NCBI GenBank assembly: GCA_006503475.1
Contig: RSEH01000064.1
Location: 62,001 to 126,000 of the forward strand
Origin: Stentor roeselii
Taxonomy: Eukaryota; Ciliophora; Heterotrichea; Heterotrichida; Stentoridae
DNA length: 64,000 bases
Direction: 5' to 3'
Positions 9,497 to 19,370 of this stretch are shown piece by piece. Numbering within the stretch: the stretch's first letter is position 1; each line of letters begins with the position of its first letter. A program made the translations under genes and the position numbers. A model generated the notes under the pieces. It was not told the origin of the DNA, did no database searches, and saw only the letters and a list, made by a program, of their open reading frames with translations.

Positions 9497-10084
9497 CTAG
9501 TTCTGCTTTGATGTTAGTGGCTGGGTCACTTCTTTGAGGAACTGGCAGACTGCTGACTTGATCATGAAGCCTTCTTCATTGAAGAAAAATTCCACGGATT
9601 TTGAGAAGGTTTTAATCACGGGAGAGGAGCCTCTGTATATGAATAAAGTTACTTGGAAATGTTTGTCGAACTTTTTTATAGTTGATGAGATGTCGATTGA
9701 TGATATTCCTTTTAAGTTCGGGTTTCCTTGGTAAAAGGTTTCTTTTTCGTAGTAGTATTCGAACCATTGGTAGAGCAGGTTGAAGAAGAAGTAACCAATC
9801 ACGCAAACTACTGTGATGTTGTAGTCTTTTGGGAAGTGAGCATTGAAGATATACTCATACACATGGCAAACAGCAGTAAAAAGAATAGCAATAAAGCCAA
9901 TCAAAAGTTTGATATTGGAATACCTATAGGTCTGCGTGTATTTGTAACTCGTGTTCAGCTCATGTATGATAAACTCATCCAATTTCCCCTTAATAACATA
10001 AGGATCATATCGATTAAACAAAGGTTTATCCCATTCCTTTTTGGCTTCAGTTTTCTCAGAAGACGAAAAGACCAGGTTTCCCAT
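9497..10084 (-). CDS. SPCS2: Signal peptidase complex subunit 2 (SPCS2/Spc25)
   Basis: 195 aa. The order is typical: a cytosolic N-terminus with NRYDPYVIKGKLDEFI, a first transmembrane segment (about 62-78), a short luminal loop, a second segment (about 92-108), then YYYEKETFYQG and a beta-rich C-terminal cytosolic domain. The HELNTSYKYTQTYRYSNIKL stretch before TM1 corresponds to the family's conserved pre-membrane region. SPCS2 is the non-catalytic subunit linking the ER signal peptidase to the translocon. No other subunit is in the window. Confidence 0.82.
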   Translation of the reverse strand: MGNLVFSSSEKTEAKKEWDKPLFNRYDPYVIKGKLDEFIIHELNTSYKYTQTYRYSNIKLLIGFIAILFTAVCHVYEYIFNAHFPKDYNITVVCVIGYFFFNLLYQWFEYYYEKETFYQGNPNLKGISSIDISSTIKKFDKHFQVTLFIYRGSSPVIKTFSKSVEFFFNEEGFMIKSAVCQFLKEVTQPLTSKQN

Positions 10085-10097
10085 ATTTATTACCTCT

Positions 10098-10907
10098 TTA
10101 AATAGTGAGTCTGTAATGAAGCAGTTTATGTCCTTTTTCCTGCTTGTCTAAAAAGGAAAACTTGGAGATCAGACTCTCAAGGTCAAAAATAACGCACATC
10201 TTTTTTTCCCTTTCATCATCCAAACTCATTCTTTGATTGTAAGCAACTCCTTCAACGACGATTTCATCACAGTCTTCATTTTCAATATTCCAGATTCGGA
10301 GATTGAAGCGAGTCTGTCCTTCTCCAATAGTCCGGAACTGAGGATAGAACAAGTTCTTACAAGAGTCCAGAAAAATGTAAGTCAAAATCGTAACAGGTGG
10401 TCGATCATGTTTAACAAAAGTGTGTAATAACTTTACACAACCAGCAGCAGCCTGCAAATTAGCAGACCTGAGCCTTGAACTATATTCTGCAGTGTTTCCA
10501 TGGATTTCATAGTGAGGGACTTTATGCCGTTCCGACAGATGTTCAATCAAATGATTCTTATGACCAGTCCATTTGCAGTGCTGCAATATGCAGTGACATT
10601 CAGGATTATGGACACAAGACAGTTCATGTAAAGTTTTTTCATAAAGTTTCATCATCATTCCACATTGATCGAATTTGCATCGAATAGTAAGTCTCGTGAG
10701 TTGGTCTTCCAAGAGAAGGTTCCGAAGTCTTTTCCCAATCTGACTCTTGCACAAGGGACACACAGAGATTTTCCCACAACAAGTCTCACACAAAGAATGC
10801 CCAGAGTTGCACTGAAAGATGATAGAAGTAAAGAATTCCATGCAAATCGGGCATTGAAGAGAAGTTTCGAAGTCTTCTCTAAAAGAAATCATTTCACTTG
10901 AATTCAT
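10098..10907 (-). CDS. SIAH/SINA-like RING E3 ubiquitin ligase
   Basis: 269 aa. Residues about 18-55 are a C3HC4 RING (CPICMEFF, CNSGHSLCETC, CPLCKSQIG), followed by RNLLLEDQLTRLTIRCKF, a hallmark spacing of seven-in-absentia proteins. The SIAH-type zinc finger follows with C and H ligands (CKFDQCGMMM, LHELSC, ECHCILQHCKWTG, LIEHLSERH). The C-terminal ~130 residues fit the TRAF-like SINA domain but are divergent. Expected role: soluble E3 ligase with substrate recognition by the C-terminal domain. The start ATG lies 28 bp from the stop of the upstream gene. Confidence 0.85.
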   Translation of the reverse strand: MNSSEMISFREDFETSLQCPICMEFFTSIIFQCNSGHSLCETCCGKISVCPLCKSQIGKRLRNLLLEDQLTRLTIRCKFDQCGMMMKLYEKTLHELSCVHNPECHCILQHCKWTGHKNHLIEHLSERHKVPHYEIHGNTAEYSSRLRSANLQAAAGCVKLLHTFVKHDRPPVTILTYIFLDSCKNLFYPQFRTIGEGQTRFNLRIWNIENEDCDEIVVEGVAYNQRMSLDDEREKKMCVIFDLESLISKFSFLDKQEKGHKLLHYRLTI

Positions 10908-10935
10908 GAATAGTGAGATTAATAATTAAGATATT

Positions 10936-13548
10936 CTACTCTTTTATTGTTATTCGAATAAAACGCTTTTCAGGAGTTTTTAAACTCAACTTATTGCAAG
11001 ACTCGCTTAATTCAAGTATTTGTTCTTCTGACATCAGGTTCATCAATGTCTTGTAAAGCTCGATCAAGTAATGAGCGTCAGTCCGCGCGTAGTCAATCAT
11101 TGGAAGTGGCAGGGGCCTGATTCGCCATTCGGAGATTTTGAAGCTTTTGTCGATTTGTAGTCCGAAGTAGAGTTTTAAGAGATTTGCGAGACTTGGGAGT
11201 TGTGACTCGTTTTTTATGATTTTGTGGGCTCGAGCTGTGTCGAATATTCGGACTGGGTGAAGGTCGAAATCGTTTTGAAGCCAGAATAAATCGGAGTCTC
11301 CACCGTGAAGGACTTTTATGATGTTTGGGTTGTCTATTAGTTTTTGAAGGGTTGAACCCAGGTAGTCTCTGTTTACCAATGCGTCGATTATGAAGTCTTC
11401 TAATCCGTTTGATATCTGAACTAGGCATAATACACCGATTTTTGGCTCGTATAAGTGGTATTCTAGATCCACTCCGATTATGCTGAAACCTTCTAAACGA
11501 GAAATTATTAGGTCAAGACCTTCTTTTGTGTCTATCCAGGTATATGGAGTTTCATGTTTTAATTCAATTTCTCGAGTATTATGCCAATAACCAACAGGCA
11601 TGCTATCCTTTAATGGATGAGGGGTGAGTTCATGAGGATTCAAACTATATTCCATCGCTTTAATTTCACTAAACTTCTCCCCTCGCTGAGATTCATTAAC
11701 AATATTTTTTAAAAGTTCAGCAATAGAAAGTCTAAACTTGATAGTCTGACAAATTAAAATAGAACTCATTTCTTTCTTATTCGTTTGCAAAATATAACTA
11801 ATCGGGTCAGGAGCAATAGAAATCAACTTCGGTATAATTTCATTAAAATTTGACTGACAAGCAATATGAAGTGCTGTATTCCCCGAATAAGAATCAGCTT
11901 CTAATGCAAATTCCGGGTATTTCTCTAAAATTTTCATAGCAAGGTCAATACACCTCTGTCTAATAGCAAGTCTTAAAATAGAAGAAGTAGGTTGAGCCCT
12001 GCTCAAGAAAGGTGAAGGATCAATTTTAAAATCAATCATTTTCTCAATCATAGCTGAAGTGACCGTTCCAGTCCATTTATTCAAAGCAATCTCAGCCAAA
12101 GCCTTATCTTTTTTCAATGCACACAACAGAGACTCTTCAGTGACTTCAGAGACTTCAAGAGCGAAAATGCAAGTCTGAAGATCTCCATGTTGAAAGGCGA
12201 GTTGATCGAATTTCTCAGGCACTCCGAAACGTTTGACAAGAATTTTTAAAGCATTTAAATTCGGTCTTTCAAGAGCGAAGATGTAGTCCTGGATATTCGG
12301 TTTAATACCCTTGTCGAGAAGCCACTCTAAGGAGCCTTCTTCTTTGTATCTTATGCAAATTTGTAGGCAGGACCATTTCGGTGAAGGGATGTCGACTGGG
12401 ACGTTTAAAGCGAGAAGGGTTTCTGCGATGTCGAGATTTTTTCGAGCTACGGCTTGATGGTATGGGTTTAGACCTTTTTTATCTACGTGGTATAAGTTTG
12501 CACCTTTTTTTAGAAGAAGGGATAAAGAAGATGGGGAATATGTTGAACATGCTATGCAGAGAGGAGTGTTACCTGCGTTGTCTACTGCTTCTAGATCTGC
12601 GCCGTGGGATATTAGAAGCTCGGCACATTCTGGGCTGTCGGTTGCGTTTTGACCCATTTTTTTACCTTCTCTTCCACCGGCACTGCCCCAGACTGCGTTG
12701 TGTAAAGCTGTTCTTCCGTTTTTGTCTTTTACTTCGATTTGGATGTTTTCTAGTTTGAGAAGGTACCTCATAATATCGACAGAACCATTCCAGGCACTTT
12801 TACTCAAAGCAGTTCTCCCAAGTTTCGTAGTGGCATTAGGATCAAGTCCAGCTTGCAAAAGAACATCAAGCAGTTCCATTCTTCCTAAACTAGCAGTCCA
12901 ATAAAAAAGTGTCCTTCCCTGTTTTTCTACATGAAACAAGTTAGCTCCTTTTTCTTTAAGAAAGTAAAAAATTTCCAGCGACTTGCTCTGAACAGCATAA
13001 AAAATGGGAGTCAATCCTTCCTTATCCTGCATTTCCAGATCAGCGCCGCGTTCCAAGAGTAGTTCAAGTGCTTTTTGATTAGCAAGAAGAGCCGCTATAT
13101 GAATAGGGCAAGCTCCATTAGTGCTGGTACTTCGAGCATTGACATCAACGAGCTCTAAAAGAATTTCGAAGAGTTTTAAGTCATTTGATTCAATCGCTTT
13201 AATAAGACGACCGTCGATTTTCACGATTCTCGACTCGTAAAACTCGAAGGAAGGGTCAGGAAAAAGCGAAAAAACGTGCATGAACCAACGAGTTATGTGG
13301 TATGGACGCGTTTTACTTGTTAGTAACTTGCTCCAGGACTTGCAACTCATTAGTTTTGAAGAGATGTAGATGTCATCCAGAGATATGACATGCCCGTGAA
13401 TGAATGTCAGTTGCTCTAGGTGCTCGTTTATCAGGCCGTAGTGAAGGGTTGGGTTAAAAGGGTTGATCATTTCTCCAACTTTTTGCCAGAAGACTGAGAC
13501 AGATTCATCGGGGAAATGATCAGCCTTGGTTTTATGGAACCAGTCCAT
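10936..13548 (-). CDS. Ankyrin-repeat protein fused to an Rrp6-like DEDDy 3'-5' exonuclease
   Basis: 870 aa. Residues about 105-420 carry ankyrin repeats (NGACPIHIAALLANQKALEL, EGLTPIFYAVQSKS, NGRTALHNAVWGSAG, AGNTPLCIACS), with a further one near 555 (SGNTALHIACQSNF). Residues about 660-835 form a DEDDy exonuclease: VDLEYHLYEPKIGVLCLVQI (D and E), KVLHGGDSDLFWLQ (D) and DYARTDAHYLIELY (Y and D). SEWRIRPLPLPMIDYAR closely matches Rrp6/EXOSC10. All four catalytic residues look intact. No HRDC domain is seen after it. The fusion puts an RNA-trimming domain behind a protein-interaction array; the substrate is unknown. Confidence 0.9.
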   Translation of the reverse strand: MDWFHKTKADHFPDESVSVFWQKVGEMINPFNPTLHYGLINEHLEQLTFIHGHVISLDDIYISSKLMSCKSWSKLLTSKTRPYHITRWFMHVFSLFPDPSFEFYESRIVKIDGRLIKAIESNDLKLFEILLELVDVNARSTSTNGACPIHIAALLANQKALELLLERGADLEMQDKEGLTPIFYAVQSKSLEIFYFLKEKGANLFHVEKQGRTLFYWTASLGRMELLDVLLQAGLDPNATTKLGRTALSKSAWNGSVDIMRYLLKLENIQIEVKDKNGRTALHNAVWGSAGGREGKKMGQNATDSPECAELLISHGADLEAVDNAGNTPLCIACSTYSPSSLSLLLKKGANLYHVDKKGLNPYHQAVARKNLDIAETLLALNVPVDIPSPKWSCLQICIRYKEEGSLEWLLDKGIKPNIQDYIFALERPNLNALKILVKRFGVPEKFDQLAFQHGDLQTCIFALEVSEVTEESLLCALKKDKALAEIALNKWTGTVTSAMIEKMIDFKIDPSPFLSRAQPTSSILRLAIRQRCIDLAMKILEKYPEFALEADSYSGNTALHIACQSNFNEIIPKLISIAPDPISYILQTNKKEMSSILICQTIKFRLSIAELLKNIVNESQRGEKFSEIKAMEYSLNPHELTPHPLKDSMPVGYWHNTREIELKHETPYTWIDTKEGLDLIISRLEGFSIIGVDLEYHLYEPKIGVLCLVQISNGLEDFIIDALVNRDYLGSTLQKLIDNPNIIKVLHGGDSDLFWLQNDFDLHPVRIFDTARAHKIIKNESQLPSLANLLKLYFGLQIDKSFKISEWRIRPLPLPMIDYARTDAHYLIELYKTLMNLMSEEQILELSESCNKLSLKTPEKRFIRITIKE

Positions 13549-14247
13549 TTATATCAGTTGATGACAGATTAATATGATACAAATATGCACAGGTTTTATT
13601 AAATTTATAGGATTTTAATTTGAGATTATTTTTAGGATGATATCAAATATTTGTATTTGAAAAAAGGAATGTTGGATTTTAATGATACTGCTGTTAATTT
13701 TTTCTGAACGATAAATACTTCCCTAAGAATTTAAGTTTGTTAGAAATGAAAACTCTTAGAAAGGTTTAAGTATTAATTTTTCTTTAAATTCAAACTTAGT
13801 TAAATAATAAATGATGCATTTGAGGTAATATTTAATTTAATATGGATAATGATCATTTAGAATGGCTTAAATTATTTTATATTTGATTTATACATTACAA
13901 AAAAACTTCTCTTACATAAAGAACATATCCTAATAGTATAGAGCTCTTAAAATTTAGAGATTTATGGAATAGAAAAAAAATATTTAATTAATCATGTGAT
14001 CTTGTCAAATATTTCATTACCTTTGTTCTATAAAATGATATATCACTTATTCTAGATTATAAATTATTTGAAGAATCATACAAATTATGATTATTTCAAT
14101 TTATTTAATATGATCAAGAAGATTGCCAACGAAGGAAAAATACTTCGATCGTTTAGGCAACTTTTAATTTCATCTTGATTATTAAATAGTTTAAATTTAA
14201 TGCAAAAATCATAAAATCACGATATTTTTTTCAGATTAATATATAAC
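13549..14247. other. AT-rich intergenic stretch
   Basis: About 700 bp, very AT-rich, between two divergent genes. I see no coding frame, tRNA-like arms or clear repeat. Confidence 0.6.
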
Positions 14248-14829
14248 ATGAGACCAACTCTTCTTGGTTTTCGAAGCGTTAAAGAAAAAACACCTCCTTC
14301 TTACGATCTTCGCCTCACTTATGACGGTAGAATCTCTAATTTTGCTCTTGATAAGCCAATCGAAAAGAGAGGCTCTTTTTCACATGAACGTCGTTTTGTT
14401 GCATATGATATTAATTCGAAAAGAACGGGCTTCCGAGTTGGTCCAGGATCTTATTACCCAGAAAAGAGAGTAGATAAGATCAGAGGAGGAAGTCCATACC
14501 GAGAACTGCACAGCAAGCAAAGAACAGAGAACAACGGATACTACATGGTAGGCAACTGTTTAGAATTCGAGCCATCCTGGATGTTAAGCAGTAAAAAAGC
14601 CCTTCAAAGAGAGCGATCCCTCAACAAAGACTGCACTCATTTGAATTCTCGAGCAATGCGATCAGCAACAACAACGAACTCCTTAAATTTCGAAAAAGAT
14701 GTAAAACCAGAAGAAGCTGAAAAAATCATTCCATTCACTCCAAGAGTCGAAAGGTTCAAAAGTAAAAAAGTGAAAAGAGTGAACAAAAGCATGAAAATCG
14801 ACACTTTGATAAGAAGAAGATTTAATTAA
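14248..14829 (+). CDS. Small basic protein with a SHIPPO/STPGR-like motif
   Basis: 193 aa, basic, no membrane segment. GFRVGPGSYYPEKR near residues 62-75 resembles the Pro-Gly repeats (P-G-P-x-x-Y) of sperm-tail/SHIPPO proteins that decorate ciliary microtubules; only this one repeat is clear. The C-terminus is Lys/Arg-rich (FKSKKVKRVNKSMK). It may be a microtubule or basal-body-associated protein, but that rests on the single motif. The stop is separated by 1 bp from the stop of the convergent coiled-coil gene. Confidence 0.75.
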   Translation: MRPTLLGFRSVKEKTPPSYDLRLTYDGRISNFALDKPIEKRGSFSHERRFVAYDINSKRTGFRVGPGSYYPEKRVDKIRGGSPYRELHSKQRTENNGYYMVGNCLEFEPSWMLSSKKALQRERSLNKDCTHLNSRAMRSATTTNSLNFEKDVKPEEAEKIIPFTPRVERFKSKKVKRVNKSMKIDTLIRRRFN

Positions 14830-14830
14830 G

Positions 14831-17086
14831 TCAAAATTCAACAGTTTTTTTCCTTATAGGGTAAGGAACACCTTTCGAGCGGTATTTGAGTTGATTGACC
14901 TTGTTGAGATGTTTGCATTCTCCGCGGCACATCATTTTTTCATGTTCCATCATCAAAGTAAACAACTCGAACTGCAGTCTTTTAGGAATTCCTGCAATTG
15001 TTGGAAACTCTTTCAAGATCCTTGCATGCAACTCGTCTCGAGGATCAAAAAGCGAAAAAGTATTTTTTAAGTACTCGTCAGGGTCTTCTCGTATCAAACT
15101 CTTCAAATTAGACCCCTGGTAAAATTGAAGAAACTTTTCTTGAATATTTGAAAGTTTTTCACCATTTTCAGCTTTTTTCATTAAAATCTCGAATAACTGT
15201 TCTGGGTTTTCCTTGAAATTTTCATAAAAATCTTCACTTTCTTGCTTTCCTCTTCGATAAAATGACCCATTTGAGGATTCTTCAGTGAATTGAGTCGAGA
15301 CTTGCCCTGAATGTTTTTCATTTTCCCTGAAATTTTTATTTCCACTTTGATTTTTTTCAATCCGTGATAAAAAACTTTGCTTGAATGAATTTTTACTGAA
15401 AGAATCTTGAAAAAATTCTAAATTATTTAAACCTTCCTGAGAATTTTCAGAAAAAATCAATTCACCTTTTTCATTTTTCATTAAAATCGATGAAAATTTC
15501 TGGGGACTTGAAGATTTTCCTTTTTCTTCTGATTTTTTTGTTAGGTCAATTGAAACTTTTCTTAATCGTTCTTGAGGAGATTTTAGAAATGACTGTGTTG
15601 AAAGACGGTTTAAGGATTTTTTTGATTTGGAGGATGTGGTTTGAGGTGATTGCTTGAATGTGAGATTTGGGTCTTGATTTGATGCGAGAAAATCAGGATT
15701 TTCAGAGTTTTTTCCAGGACTTTTTGGGAAAATTGTTGAATTTTTTAAGTCTTCAGTTGGAATGTAGGAGTTTTGAAGCTGGTTTAGTACTTCTTGGTAG
15801 TCTTGCTGCATGTTGGACTGTACTGAAGCAACAATTTCCTTCATATTAATCGCTGAAAACTTGAAGTTTTCCCCGAACTGCTCTTGCCAGGCAGTTCTGA
15901 TTTCCTTGAGTTGAGCTTCAGCGATTTTTCCCTTAACAACACTTTCTTTGAACTCTTTCGCCATTTTCATAACTTGAATGCGTTGTTTTTCCATACTTTG
16001 CAAAAAGTTCTGACTGTTATTTTTGATCTCTTTGATTTTTTCTTTTCTCGCAAGTAATTTTTTTTCAAATTTTTCCTTTTCAAGTTCCTTTTCTTCTTTA
16101 AGCCTGTCAAATTTAGCTTCTTTTTCCCTTGCCTTATACAAAAGTTTCTCACATTGATTAAGACAACTTTGACTAGTTTCATATTTTTCAAGTAAATTTT
16201 TTTTTTCCATCTGAAAAATTTCGACTTTTTTTTTGTATTCAAAAATTTCTTGTTCTTTCTCAACAAGCATTTTTTCCAACACGAAATATCTGAGAGGGTC
16301 AATTAAAGGAACTTCTGTTTGAGTTGAGACTGGAATAGGAAGAGATGCAAGTTTTCTTTTCACTAGTTCATGACTTACTTCAGTTTGAAGACTTCTGACA
16401 TGTTTTTCCAAGTTGCTGATAGTATCTTTCACATTAAACGTCGACAGTTCCGGGAACTTCGAGAGTCCCGGGACTTCAGAGACCGCTCTTTTAAGAGACT
16501 TATGCAAATCCTTCAGTTTTTGTGAAACTTTCGTGATGTTTATTTCTTCGAGTTTTTTTTCCAGATGTTTAAAGATTTTCAGGTCTTTTTTATGAATGGC
16601 TTTCCAGTCGTCTTCCTTTTCTTCTGGACTTGTTTGAACTTGTGAGTCTCGAACGGTTTTTTTTTCTTGAACTTGAGGAACTGGCTTAGACTGAAGCGCT
16701 TTGAGCAGCTTTTCATAGGAAGTGACTGACTTGAAACACCCGCTAATGCCTCGGTTAAGTGAAAAGGCTAGGATTGGATTGGAAGATTTGATGTAAACTG
16801 CCAAAAGTTCCAGATGTTCTTTGTAAGTGCAAAATTCTTCGTGAAGGTCTTGATTTGTGTTGTTTCGCATTGAAATCTCTTTGGCGTCTAAGGATTCATC
16901 TAATATTGACAACTGGTCTTTTTTACGCACTCGGTTCGGAGTTGAGACTTGCTCTGATTTGTCGAAAATACTGTCGAAGGAGGCTTTTGTTTTGTGACGA
17001 GCGGATAGAATGTTGGATATTTGGGAACGGGCTTGAGAGTTACTCATTCGAAGTTTTGGAAGGTTTTCGATTTGGATGTTCAGCAT
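14831..17086 (-). CDS. Large coiled-coil protein of unknown function
   Basis: 751 aa. The middle third (about residues 170-430) is heptad-rich coiled coil, with Glu/Lys runs such as EKELEKEKFEKKLLARKEK. The N-terminus is Ser-rich and the region 460-640 is Ser/Asn/Phe-rich and probably disordered. The C-terminus has a compact segment with DPDEYLKNTFSLFDPRDELH and LFTLMMEHEKMMCRGECKHL, which could be a small folded module with a few cysteines. No named domain is recognised. The composition fits a basal-body or cortical cytoskeletal protein, which is only inference. Confidence 0.82.
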   Translation of the reverse strand: MLNIQIENLPKLRMSNSQARSQISNILSARHKTKASFDSIFDKSEQVSTPNRVRKKDQLSILDESLDAKEISMRNNTNQDLHEEFCTYKEHLELLAVYIKSSNPILAFSLNRGISGCFKSVTSYEKLLKALQSKPVPQVQEKKTVRDSQVQTSPEEKEDDWKAIHKKDLKIFKHLEKKLEEINITKVSQKLKDLHKSLKRAVSEVPGLSKFPELSTFNVKDTISNLEKHVRSLQTEVSHELVKRKLASLPIPVSTQTEVPLIDPLRYFVLEKMLVEKEQEIFEYKKKVEIFQMEKKNLLEKYETSQSCLNQCEKLLYKAREKEAKFDRLKEEKELEKEKFEKKLLARKEKIKEIKNNSQNFLQSMEKQRIQVMKMAKEFKESVVKGKIAEAQLKEIRTAWQEQFGENFKFSAINMKEIVASVQSNMQQDYQEVLNQLQNSYIPTEDLKNSTIFPKSPGKNSENPDFLASNQDPNLTFKQSPQTTSSKSKKSLNRLSTQSFLKSPQERLRKVSIDLTKKSEEKGKSSSPQKFSSILMKNEKGELIFSENSQEGLNNLEFFQDSFSKNSFKQSFLSRIEKNQSGNKNFRENEKHSGQVSTQFTEESSNGSFYRRGKQESEDFYENFKENPEQLFEILMKKAENGEKLSNIQEKFLQFYQGSNLKSLIREDPDEYLKNTFSLFDPRDELHARILKEFPTIAGIPKRLQFELFTLMMEHEKMMCRGECKHLNKVNQLKYRSKGVPYPIRKKTVEF

Positions 17087-17835
17087 TTTTTTAGATGAGA
17101 TTATGGAAGAAGGGGTTGAAGAAGTAAGGTGTTTATTGAGGGAATTTCGGTGGTTTTATTATAAGTTTTTAGGTATGGAGGTTTAGGATTTTTTATTAGA
17201 GTATTAAATTACTGGTATACTGAGAGGATCATATAAAATTTTGGATATTTTACTTAATTTATGTTCTTTTCTCTTCAAATTTGTTAGGTAAATGAATTTT
17301 TTCTGGAAATTGAAGATAATTAGATAATTGTATTTTAAAGTGAGGATTTTTTTTGGCAATCATATACTTCATTTGATAAATACACTTCATTTGCTTATAC
17401 AACAACTGGATGTTAAAGGAAAGAGAAATACTCAGATATTTCAAACTTAATATTATTTTGCCTTACTCTAAATTTCATGTCTTATCCGAATTTTAATGAA
17501 CTATAAATATTTTAAATAGATTTAAAATCTGAGGGGTTTTGATGCAGAATTTTAAGGTAAATTAAACTAGATCTTGTTTAATTTGAAAATTTTCGATTCA
17601 AATATATTATCTTTTAGGATTTTCTGAAAAGGGCAGATCAATAGTAGCCTTTGGTTATAATACAGTAATCAACACTAGACTTTATTATTATAACCAACTT
17701 ATTTAAAACATTATCACTTAAAGTTTCCTTAATTGAAATCTCGTCACTTGATAATAATTGAAAAATGAATCAATAAAACTCATGCAAATCCAAATCTTCT
17801 TTTCACCCAAACCCTTCAAATAAAAATTAAAAATT
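17087..17835. other. AT-rich intergenic stretch
   Basis: About 750 bp lie between the coiled-coil gene's start and the stop of the CDPK gene. The short minus-strand frame at 17259-17444 has composition typical of AT-rich noncoding DNA. Nothing else is evident. Confidence 0.55.
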
Positions 17836-19257
17836 TTATAGATTATTAATCAAATTTTTAAAATCACTAAACCGTACAACCCCAGCTTTTCCAACATCCT
17901 TTATCATCTTATTCGCTTCATCAAACCCAATATTTTTTCCAAGAAACCTAAAAGCATCCATCAAATTCTTACAATCAAAAAACCCTTTTCTTTCCCTATC
18001 AAAAAACGAAAAAGCCAGTCTTTTCACCTCATCAGAAACAACAGTTGAAGATTCAAGCAAGCATCCAATAAATTCATTGAAATACAATTTTCCATTAGAT
18101 CTTATCCCGACTTTATCCATCAAAAGATTCACCTGAAACTGAGAAAAATTATCTTTAATCTCTTCTAAATGATCACAAATCTCAACAGGCGTGACGACTC
18201 CAGTCAAATTCAAGTCATATTCAAGGAAGACTCGCTTTTCCCAAGAGCCTTCGTCGAAGTGCATGTATTTGACCAGAGCTAGCAAAGCGCATTTTTTTAT
18301 CAAAGGAAAAAAACTGTACTTTTTCAGTCTTGATATAAAATCTAAGTTCACATTCACTGGTTTTGGAATGGAAAAGATTGCTGGGTGCATCAAAGCCTCT
18401 AATGCGCTTAGACGGTCGTGGGTGTTCAGACATAAAAGTCTGGAAAGTAAATGCTTGCTTTCTTCACTTATGTCTTTCCAGATTGGGTTGTGGGATAGGG
18501 AGTAACTACCACTCATGATTTTCTTGAAGACTGCTGGAACGCTTTCTGCGTGAAATGGAATGTCTCCTGATAACATTATGTAAAAAATTATTCCAATGCT
18601 CCACATGTCGCATTTTGAATTATGTGTGCCTTGGATCACTTCTGGAGCTATATAGTAAGGAGTACCGACTTTTGAATGTAGTTTTTCGAATTTACTTGTG
18701 AATTTATTTGAAAGCCCAAAATCTACAAGTTTTAACTCATCAGGACTCTGGCTTCTACTGAATAAAAAGTTTTCAGGTTTCAGGTCTCGGTGAATTATTC
18801 CCATTTGATGAATATGATTCACCGCTTTTAACATACTCCGAATAAAATCAAGTACTTTCTCTTCCGGCATCGACCCATCCTCAGGAAAAATTTCCATCAT
18901 TTCACCTCCAGTACAAAGTTCCATGACAATATGAATAGCATCATTATCTTCAAACGTTTCATAAACCTTAATAATATTCGGATGATCAACCGAAAGCAGA
19001 GTTTCGATTTCATTCTTGACCCTCTGCAAAGACCCCGACAAGTTTTTCTTCTTGATAGTTTTAACAGCGAACTCATGTCCAGGGACAGAAGAATTTCTGG
19101 CCTGATGAACTACTCCGAAGTTGCCTTCACCAATTTTAAAATGCAAGTTGTAAATCGAGTGAATCGGAATTTGTGTGCTCGAATGAGTGACCTGGTCTGA
19201 CGACGGCTGGCAAAACTTCGTTTTTGATGACTTTCCTCTTGTGCATGAAGACCCCAT
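17836..19257 (-). CDS. Calcium-dependent protein kinase (CDPK) with degenerate EF-hands
   Basis: 473 aa from the ATG at 19257, which gives MGSSCTRGKSSK, a myristoylation/palmitoylation start typical of CDPKs. An upstream in-frame ATG at 19308 would bury this signal. Kinase domain about residues 38-300: IGEGNFGVV, AVKTIKKK, HRDLKPENFLF, DFGLSN and GTPYYIAPEVIQG. An autoinhibitory junction and four EF-hand-like loops follow. The first (DLNLTGVVTPVE) looks canonical; the second lacks Asp at position 1, the third ends in Asn rather than Glu, and the fourth (DVGKAGVVRFSD) is weak. CDPKs couple Ca2+ to secretion and motility; here Ca2+ response may rely on few sites. Confidence 0.92.
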   Translation of the reverse strand: MGSSCTRGKSSKTKFCQPSSDQVTHSSTQIPIHSIYNLHFKIGEGNFGVVHQARNSSVPGHEFAVKTIKKKNLSGSLQRVKNEIETLLSVDHPNIIKVYETFEDNDAIHIVMELCTGGEMMEIFPEDGSMPEEKVLDFIRSMLKAVNHIHQMGIIHRDLKPENFLFSRSQSPDELKLVDFGLSNKFTSKFEKLHSKVGTPYYIAPEVIQGTHNSKCDMWSIGIIFYIMLSGDIPFHAESVPAVFKKIMSGSYSLSHNPIWKDISEESKHLLSRLLCLNTHDRLSALEALMHPAIFSIPKPVNVNLDFISRLKKYSFFPLIKKCALLALVKYMHFDEGSWEKRVFLEYDLNLTGVVTPVEICDHLEEIKDNFSQFQVNLLMDKVGIRSNGKLYFNEFIGCLLESSTVVSDEVKRLAFSFFDRERKGFFDCKNLMDAFRFLGKNIGFDEANKMIKDVGKAGVVRFSDFKNLINNL

Positions 19258-19370
19258 TATAATGGCTAGGATTGATTTGAAGTCTGTAAAATGAAATGAT
19301 TTGAACATGGAATTTTTTAGAATAAAGAAAAGTTATTAATAGAAAAAGGTAATATTAATGTCTTACAACT

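Noticed and set aside
17259-17444. 61-codon minus-strand frame in an AT-rich spacer
   Set aside because: Composition is that of AT-rich noncoding DNA and there is no domain or neighbour support.
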